17,525 bases of DNA from Eubacteriales bacterium (GTDB lineage Bacteria; Bacillota_A; Clostridia; Christensenellales; Aristaeellaceae). The stretch is taken from the NCBI GenBank assembly GCA_028692205.1, contig JAQUXV010000014.1, positions 1,536-19,060 on the forward strand, in the 5' to 3' direction. The notes under the pieces are model-generated. The model was given only the letters and a program-made list of their open reading frames with translations. It did no database searches and was not told the origin of the DNA. Each line of letters begins with the position of its first letter. The stretch's first letter is position 1. Positions 13,184-17,525 of the stretch are shown here, one piece after another. A program made the position numbers and the translations under genes.

Positions 13184-14594
13184 GAACGGGTTCCCCCTTC
13201 TTCTCGGTAATGTTGTTCAGCCATTTGCGGCCGATAAAGTGAGGCACGCCGATGATGATTTTAACAATCTCTTCGGCAAAGGTACACAGGTACACGTATT
13301 CCACCGGCAGATGGAGCACGAAGGTCGCCACGGCGCACAGCGGCACGCCCACGATCCACATGCTACCCACGTCCAGACACAGGCTGAAAACCGTATCCCC
13401 GCCGCTGCGCAAAACGCCCACGACGTTGATGGTGTTGTAGGCGCGGAACCACATCGTGATCGCGCTGAACAGCAGGATGACCCGCGCCTTTTCAATCGCC
13501 TCGGTGGAAAGGCCGCCGAACAGCGAAAGCACCGGCGTACGGATCAGGATGAGAACGACGCCCAGTACCACGCCCGCCGTCATAGCCCCGGCGATCATCC
13601 GCTTGGCGTAAAGGTACGCCTCCTCCTTGCGGCCCGCGCCGAGGGTTTTGCCGATGATGATGGCGGTGGCGTGCATCATGCCGAAGAGGAATACCCACAC
13701 GAGGTTATCCACCGTGGAGCAGATGCCCGTGGCCGCTACGGCGATATCCCCCATGTGGCCGTAGTACACGCCGTACATCGTCACCCCGAGCGACCACAGC
13801 CCCTCGTTGAAGATTACCGGCGTGACGACTTTGGAAAAACGCCGTACAAAGCCGCGGTCGCCGCTGAACATCTGCCGGAAGGTAGCGCCCGCGGGCAGGT
13901 GCTTGCCATAGGCAAACAGCAGGTTAATGCCCAGTTGCAGGGCGGCGGCGATATCGGTGGCGATGGCCGCGCCCAGCACGCCCAGCTTCGGAAAACCGAA
14001 CTGCCCGAAGATGAGCAGATAGTTGAGCACGGTGTTCGCGCACAGGCTGACCACCCCGGCAATCAGCGGGATGTAGGTCTTTTCCCCGGCTTTGATGCAC
14101 ATGGAGTATACCGTGCTCCAGGCGACCAGGATGTAGCTGGGCGCGACCGCCGCCAGATAAGTAACGGCGATGGTGCGGCTTTCCCCCTCGGGAAGAAACC
14201 AGCTAATAATGGTATGCGGCATGAGCACCGCGCCTGCCATGAAGGGAAGCGAAATCAGCGTGACGGCGGCCAGCGAAATGCCCATGGCGTGGCGCATCCG
14301 GGGAATATCCCGCGCACCCCAGTACTGGCTCATGAAAATGGTGCCGCCGGAGGCGGTGCCGAAACAGAAAAGCTGGAGCACGAAGGTGTAACGGTTGGCC
14401 TGCGTAACAGCAGAGTACGCCGCGTCGCCAAGGCTGGAAACCATCAGGCCGTCGATGATGTGCAGCGACGCGCCTACCAGCTCCTGCAGGATAATCGGCA
14501 GCGCCACGATGAGAACCCAGCGGATAAAGGGACGATCCCAGCAGAGACAGGAACGAAGAAACGCGCCCGTGCGCGCGAAAACAGAACGTTGCAT
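13170..14594 (-). CDS. MATE family efflux transporter
   Basis: 474 residues with about twelve hydrophobic segments in two homologous halves, as in MATE (multidrug and toxin extrusion) exporters, which use a Na+ or H+ gradient to expel drugs or metabolites across the cytoplasmic membrane. Typical marks are ALPIILQELVGASLHIIDGL near the first helix and VTQANRYTFVLQLFCFGTASG in the second, with an asparagine in the fifth segment region (SLCANTVLNYLLIFG). The second half begins about residue 240 and includes GLWSLGVTMYGVYYG. ATG at 14594 follows GGAGG closely; an in-frame ATG at 14633 lacks a site. Upstream are a short ORF and hairpins; downstream it overlaps the kinase. Substrate unknown. Confidence 0.92.
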   Translation of the reverse strand: MQRSVFARTGAFLRSCLCWDRPFIRWVLIVALPIILQELVGASLHIIDGLMVSSLGDAAYSAVTQANRYTFVLQLFCFGTASGGTIFMSQYWGARDIPRMRHAMGISLAAVTLISLPFMAGAVLMPHTIISWFLPEGESRTIAVTYLAAVAPSYILVAWSTVYSMCIKAGEKTYIPLIAGVVSLCANTVLNYLLIFGQFGFPKLGVLGAAIATDIAAALQLGINLLFAYGKHLPAGATFRQMFSGDRGFVRRFSKVVTPVIFNEGLWSLGVTMYGVYYGHMGDIAVAATGICSTVDNLVWVFLFGMMHATAIIIGKTLGAGRKEEAYLYAKRMIAGAMTAGVVLGVVLILIRTPVLSLFGGLSTEAIEKARVILLFSAITMWFRAYNTINVVGVLRSGGDTVFSLCLDVGSMWIVGVPLCAVATFVLHLPVEYVYLCTFAEEIVKIIIGVPHFIGRKWLNNITEKKGEPVLEAH

Positions 14595-14607
14595 AACCCC
14601 TCCAAAA

Positions 14608-14655
14608 CCTGCGAAAAGCAGGAGAAAGCACACGCGGGAAAATACCCGCGAGCGC
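14608..14655 (-). promoter_or_regulatory. Attenuator-like hairpins just before the MATE gene
   Basis: On the minus strand, CGCGGG/CCCGCG (14645-14650 with 14633-14638, extended outward by GCGC/GTGC) is followed by CCTGC/GCAGG (14618-14622 with 14608-14612) and TTTT, ending just before the GGAGG. The second hairpin resembles a weak terminator and could also hide the ribosome binding site. Combined with the short ORF upstream, translation-coupled attenuation is possible; this is inference. Confidence 0.4.
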
Positions 14656-14682
14656 CGGTAAAAAAGTGACGTTAACTCGGCG

Positions 14683-14874
14683 CTATGAGGCCGTCGGCCG
14701 GATGGGTACGCCGAAATCGCGCATTGCCGCGGCCGGTATGCCGGTTTCCACGTGCAGGGCCGGAATGCCTCGGGACACGCGAAAACATAACGTCTTCAAA
14801 GGAGAGCAGCCGTGCGGCAGGGCATGCGGCAATCCCGGATGTCGGCAGAGAAGCGCGCCGTTGCTTTTTCGCAT
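14683..14874 (-). CDS. Short ORF (63 aa) leading the MATE operon, possible leader peptide
   Basis: The ORF has a good promoter and a strong AAGGAG site ten or so bases before its ATG, which is the main support. The product, beginning MRKSNGALLCRHPG, has no signal peptide, membrane segment or domain I recognise, and its proline, arginine and glycine content is what random GC-rich sequence gives. It stops 88 bp before the MATE start. It may be a leader peptide or a small hypothetical protein, or only the untranslated leader. Confidence 0.4.
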   Translation of the reverse strand: MRKSNGALLCRHPGLPHALPHGCSPLKTLCFRVSRGIPALHVETGIPAAAMRDFGVPIRPTAS

Positions 14875-14920
14875 GGTTTTTCTCCTTCTTTCTTACCCTA
14901 TTTTGACGGGTCGTAAAAAA

Positions 14921-14949
14921 AGGATACACAGGCCCCGGAGAAAAGTCAA
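14921..14949 (-). promoter_or_regulatory. Promoter of the MATE operon
   Basis: On the minus strand TTGACT (-35, 14944-14949), a 17-bp spacer and TATCCT (-10, 14921-14926), followed by a T-rich stretch. It lies about 47 bp before the short ORF and 330 bp before the MATE gene. Confidence 0.65.
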
Positions 14950-15246
14950 GCGAAATCGGCTGTCACAGTGGGAATACGGGGGAAATGTTACAGTGGAAAC
15001 ATGGCAACTTCACGCCGTGGCGAGACGGAAACAGAAGAAAAAGCGTGTGCTGCCGGGCGGAGGATGCGCCGAATCCGGCGATGAAAGTTACCCTCGTCGT
15101 TTCATGGCTGATGGCTGTTTATATAAAAACCTTTCAATCGGGCCCAACCAATACGCTTGCGGACGGAGGCGTGTTTCGGTGCCGAACAGGCTGATGGTTT
15201 TCCGGCAGATCAAGAGACGAAAGCGAAGTTGTTACGCCGATGCCGG
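14950..15246. other. Intergenic stretch without recognisable features
   Basis: Between the MATE-operon promoter and the terminator of the lipoprotein operon. Open frames on the + strand cross it but lack ribosome binding sites and similarity. Two loosely similar ACAGTGGxAA motifs occur near 14966 and 14992; nothing else was seen. Confidence 0.5.
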
Positions 15247-15300
15247 AAAAACAACCGGCACGGTTGCGGCCCCGTTTGGCGGGCCTGCTACCGTGCCGGT
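15247..15300 (-). terminator. Terminator of the lipoprotein operon
   Basis: ACCGGCACGGT (15254-15264) and ACCGTGCCGGT (15290-15300) form a perfect 11-bp stem with an inner GGCCC/GGGCC stem. On the minus strand it runs into TGTTTTT. It is about 60 bp after the lipoprotein stop. Confidence 0.85.
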
Positions 15301-15362
15301 ATCAGGTGGCTGGTATAAGGTGCGGGCCGCTCCGCCTGCGTTGCGGAGGCGGTAAGCACGGT

Positions 15363-16166
15363 TTAGTTTAGCTTGGTGGCTATCTCGTCCGCGCGGGACT
15401 GCGCATCCCGGAAGCCGCTCAGACTGCTGAATAAATCATAGGCCTTTTGCAGTTCCCCGTTCGTCTCATATTCTTCCGCCTTGGCATACTGCTGGTTGCG
15501 GAAATAATCCTTGCATTGCCTCGCCTGCGCCTGCGCGTCAAAATAATCGCCCAGCAGGGAAAACCAGTTGAGCGCATCCTCGTAATTGCCGGCGGTTTTC
15601 AGTTCTTTGGCGTGCTCGTATACCTGCGTTTGCAGGTTATCCAGCCGGGAAGCCGCGTCGGCGTAATCGCCCGCGTCGGCGTAGTCGAACAGGGCGGTTT
15701 CGTAGTCCTCGGTTGCCTCGGCGGCACGGGCCGCGCAGTAGGCCGCGCGAACCACCGCATCCTCAAACTCGCCCAGGCTTAAAAAGCCGTCGGCAGCCTC
15801 GCCAAAACTGCCCGCGTCCTGTAAAACGCTCGCGTGGCAATAGGTATAGCGCTGCCTGCCGTACATAAAATCCTGCGCCTGTTCAAAATACGGTTCGGCG
15901 GCGGCGTAATCGCCTTGCTCGTAATACGTAAGGCCATGGCTGTAGGCAGCGTAGGTGGCGGATTGCTGGTAATCGCCCAGCTTGTCAAACGCCGTCGCGG
16001 CCTCGGCATAGTCGCCCGCGGCAAACGAAGCGATCGCCTTGTTGTAGGCGGTCGCGGGGCTTACGCCGCAGGCGGTCAGCGACAGCGCAAGCAGAACCGC
16101 CAGCCCGGCGCACAGCGCGCGACCCGTATGTTTTTTGGTGAAACGGATCCGGTGAAAACGGAGCAT
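15363..16166 (-). CDS. Lipoprotein with TPR-like repeats
   Basis: 267 residues. The N terminus is basic, then hydrophobic, ending in the lipobox LTAC with C33 as the lipid-modified residue, so the protein is anchored outside the cytoplasmic membrane. The rest is helical and made of short repeats of the type GDYAEAxxxFxxLGDYxxA, seen at about 51-68, 85-102, 119-138, 153-172, 193-212 and 226-254. These look like divergent tetratricopeptide or Sel1-like helical hairpins, which usually bind other proteins. GGAGGAGG lies six bases before the ATG, inside the end of the GNAT gene two bases upstream, so the two genes are translationally coupled. Function unknown. Confidence 0.85.
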   Translation of the reverse strand: MLRFHRIRFTKKHTGRALCAGLAVLLALSLTACGVSPATAYNKAIASFAAGDYAEAATAFDKLGDYQQSATYAAYSHGLTYYEQGDYAAAEPYFEQAQDFMYGRQRYTYCHASVLQDAGSFGEAADGFLSLGEFEDAVVRAAYCAARAAEATEDYETALFDYADAGDYADAASRLDNLQTQVYEHAKELKTAGNYEDALNWFSLLGDYFDAQAQARQCKDYFRNQQYAKAEEYETNGELQKAYDLFSSLSGFRDAQSRADEIATKLN

Positions 16167-16168
16167 AT

Positions 16169-16753
16169 TCAGCCTCCTCCGGCGCGCAGCTCCTCGTAAT
16201 CGGCGCGAAGAATCGCGTAAAGCTCCACGTCCACGAAGCGTCCTTTATTGTAGATGCGCTGGCGCAGCAGACCTTCGCGCCGCATCCCCGCGTGGCGCAT
16301 CACCGCGCCGCTGGCGGGGTTGTCGGTCTCGTGCTGCGCTTCCACGCGGTTCAAACGCAGGTTGTTGAAACAAAAGCCGAGCATCGCGCGCACCGCTTCG
16401 GTCATCAGCCCGCGGTTCCAATAGGCGCGGCTCAGGCTGTAGCCGATCTCGGCGGAGCGGTTTTCCTCCTGCAGCCACATCAGTCCGATGGTGCCGATAA
16501 CCTTCCGCTCCTCCGTAAGCACGATCACATAGGTGGACGGCTGCCCTGTGCGGTACTGGCGCAGCAGGCAGCGCAAATAGCCTCTCGTCTGATGGATGGA
16601 GGCGTGCGCGTCCCATAGCACATGACAGGCGACCTGGGGGTCCCGGGAATACTCGTACATGTCTCCCGCGTCCGACATGCGGGCGGGCCGCAGGGTGAGG
16701 CGCGGGGTGCGCAGCGTTGGCAGGTTGGAGTATAAGCTGGTTTGGCTGAACAT
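16169..16753 (-). CDS. GNAT N-acetyltransferase, RimJ/RimL type
   Basis: 194 residues of the Acetyltransf_3 group, which moves an acetyl group from acetyl-CoA to an amine, commonly a protein N terminus or a small molecule. The start LPTLRTPRLTLRPARMSDA (11-29) is characteristic. Beta strands 4-5 are VIGTIGLMWL (85-94) and AEIGYSLSRAYWNRGLMTEA (101-120), the latter with the acetyl-CoA pyrophosphate loop. NRVEAQHETDNPASGAVMRH (135-154) is motif B. GAGGA precedes the ATG by five bases. It is the middle gene of a small operon. The target cannot be deduced. Confidence 0.92.
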   Translation of the reverse strand: MFSQTSLYSNLPTLRTPRLTLRPARMSDAGDMYEYSRDPQVACHVLWDAHASIHQTRGYLRCLLRQYRTGQPSTYVIVLTEERKVIGTIGLMWLQEENRSAEIGYSLSRAYWNRGLMTEAVRAMLGFCFNNLRLNRVEAQHETDNPASGAVMRHAGMRREGLLRQRIYNKGRFVDVELYAILRADYEELRAGGG

Positions 16754-16790
16754 GGACTTCCTCGTTGAAAGTTATTTCGGCTAACGTGAA

Positions 16791-16943
16791 CTAGATGGAT
16801 ACGGAGGACTGGGGAAAAGGCGGGGAGCCGGTTTGGATGCCCGCAACCAGCAGCAGTATCCCAAGCGCCAGCAGGACGAGCAGCCCAATGAGCAACCACA
16901 GGTACACGCGGCGGCCGGTTTTGCGGCCCGTTATTCTGGCCAT
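16791..16943 (-). CDS. Small single-helix membrane protein (50 aa)
   Basis: A 50-residue ORF with AAGGAGG eight or so bases before its ATG. A basic N terminus (MARITGRKTGRR) precedes one hydrophobic helix of about 22 residues (14-35), followed by a short polar, proline-containing tail. The charge pattern predicts the N terminus in the cytoplasm. It stops 37 bp before the GNAT gene on the same strand, so it is probably the first gene of that operon. No family recognised. Confidence 0.7.
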   Translation of the reverse strand: MARITGRKTGRRVYLWLLIGLLVLLALGILLLVAGIQTGSPPFPQSSVSI

Positions 16944-17118
16944 GGGGGGATCCCTCCTTATAATGTTGGTTTGTTTCTCCCGGGACGGGAAGCAAACGCG
17001 GTCGATCTGCGTTGTTATGATGCGGGGAAAGGATGCGGACAGGGCCGCAACGCTCCCTTGCGCGCGGTCGGCGCCCGGCTGCTTCGGTGAAACGCCGGGT
17101 TCGGGCCGCTGTGAAAGC

Positions 17119-17525
17119 CTACTTGAGCTTCGCCCACGCGAGCATCAGGCCCAGCGCGGTTTTCCCGTCGCACAGCTCGCCGCTCATCACGCGCGAAACG
17201 GCCTCCGAAAGCGGCATCTTCACTACGTTGAGAAACTCGTCCTCGTCAAGGTGCGCGGTATGGCGGCTAAGCCCTGTGGCCAGATAGATGCTCACCCTTT
17301 CCGTGCAGAAGCCCGGCGTGGTTACCATGGGGCATAGCAGTTCCATCTTCTCCGCGTGCAGGCCGGTTTCCTCCTCCAGTTCCCGGTGGGCGCAGGCCAG
17401 CGGGTCCTCGCCGACAAAATCCAGCTTGCCCGCGGGAATTTCCAGCGTTACCATGTCCACCACCACGCGGTGCTGGCGCACAAGCGTTACCGTGCCGTCG
17501 GCATCCACGGGCACGATGGCGGCGG
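17119..17525 (-). CDS. Nudix hydrolase, ADP-ribose pyrophosphatase type (N terminus outside window)
   Basis: The frame is open to the window edge, so the start is missing; 134 complete codons plus a stop are visible. Sequence AAIVPVDADGTVTLVRQHR and LEIPAGKLDFVGEDP are typical of NudF-like ADP-sugar pyrophosphatases, which split ADP-ribose to AMP and ribose-5-phosphate with Mg2+. The Nudix box is GKLDFVGEDP then LACAHRELEEETGL, with the REL.EE.G core intact. The loop between its first glycine and glutamate is one residue longer than the G-x5-E consensus, a variant I believe occurs in this subfamily. The gene ends 175 bp before the small membrane protein gene with no strong terminator, so read-through into that operon is possible. 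Confidence 0.9.
   Translation of the reverse strand, partial: AAIVPVDADGTVTLVRQHRVVVDMVTLEIPAGKLDFVGEDPLACAHRELEEETGLHAEKMELLCPMVTTPGFCTERVSIYLATGLSRHTAHLDEDEFLNVVKMPLSEAVSRVMSGELCDGKTALGLMLAWAKLK

Noticed and set aside
13116..14669. 517-residue open frame on the + strand opposite the MATE gene
   Set aside because: It is antisense to a clear MATE transporter and its histidine, arginine and glutamate-rich product is a shadow of that coding strand.
14666..15355. 229-residue + strand frame in the gap after the MATE promoter
   Set aside because: No ribosome binding site and no domain; it also crosses the minus-strand promoter and the terminator of the lipoprotein operon.

Overview
The window reads as chromosomal DNA of a GC-rich anaerobic Firmicute, most likely a gut Clostridia lineage. 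This rests on a Gram-positive style infC-rpmI-rplT cluster, strong AGGAGG-type ribosome binding sites, rubrerythrin, a rhamnose catabolic pair, a QueH-type queuosine enzyme and many small lipoprotein or membrane genes. The lineage is an inference from gene content. No rRNA, tRNA, phage, transposase or CRISPR array was seen.

Layout. 1-334 is the 3' end of a class I mannose-6-phosphate isomerase (+), followed by a terminator. 391-778 is non-coding and holds hairpins and a lone copy of a structured repeat. 779-1030 (-) is an 83-residue stand-alone FakA/DAK2-type domain with its own promoter. 1329-3747 (-) is rhaB then rhaD, behind a long structured 5' region. A divergent promoter starts infC-rpmI-rplT (+, 4275-5979), with a structured attenuator-like leader and a textbook terminator. 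5990-6785 is a tandem array of roughly 173-202 bp structured repeats in the convergent gap before a family-4 glycosyltransferase (-, 6969-8204). 8205-8732 holds a second repeat pair and the terminator of rubrerythrin (-, 8733-9284). A secreted CHAP-domain protein (-, 9490-10506) and queH (+, 10784-11479) diverge from back-to-back promoters. 11806-14874 (-) is an operon: short upstream ORF, MATE transporter, ProB-like kinase lacking a PUA domain, and a four-helix membrane protein. 15363-16943 (-) is a second operon: 50-residue single-helix protein, GNAT acetyltransferase, repeat-containing lipoprotein. The window ends inside a Nudix ADP-sugar pyrophosphatase (-).

How genes work together. RhaB and RhaD are consecutive steps of L-rhamnose breakdown (rhamnulose to rhamnulose-1-phosphate to dihydroxyacetone phosphate plus lactaldehyde); the isomerase RhaA is not in the window. 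IF3, L35 and L20 form the usual translation operon, probably autoregulated through its leader. The rest is housekeeping, envelope and stress functions without an obvious common pathway.

The most unusual content is non-coding: a mosaic tandem array of hairpin-forming repeats with a related solitary copy 5.4 kb away, and a second, unrelated intergenic repeat family. No fully new multi-gene system is evident. All calls come from reading the sequence; no database search was possible.
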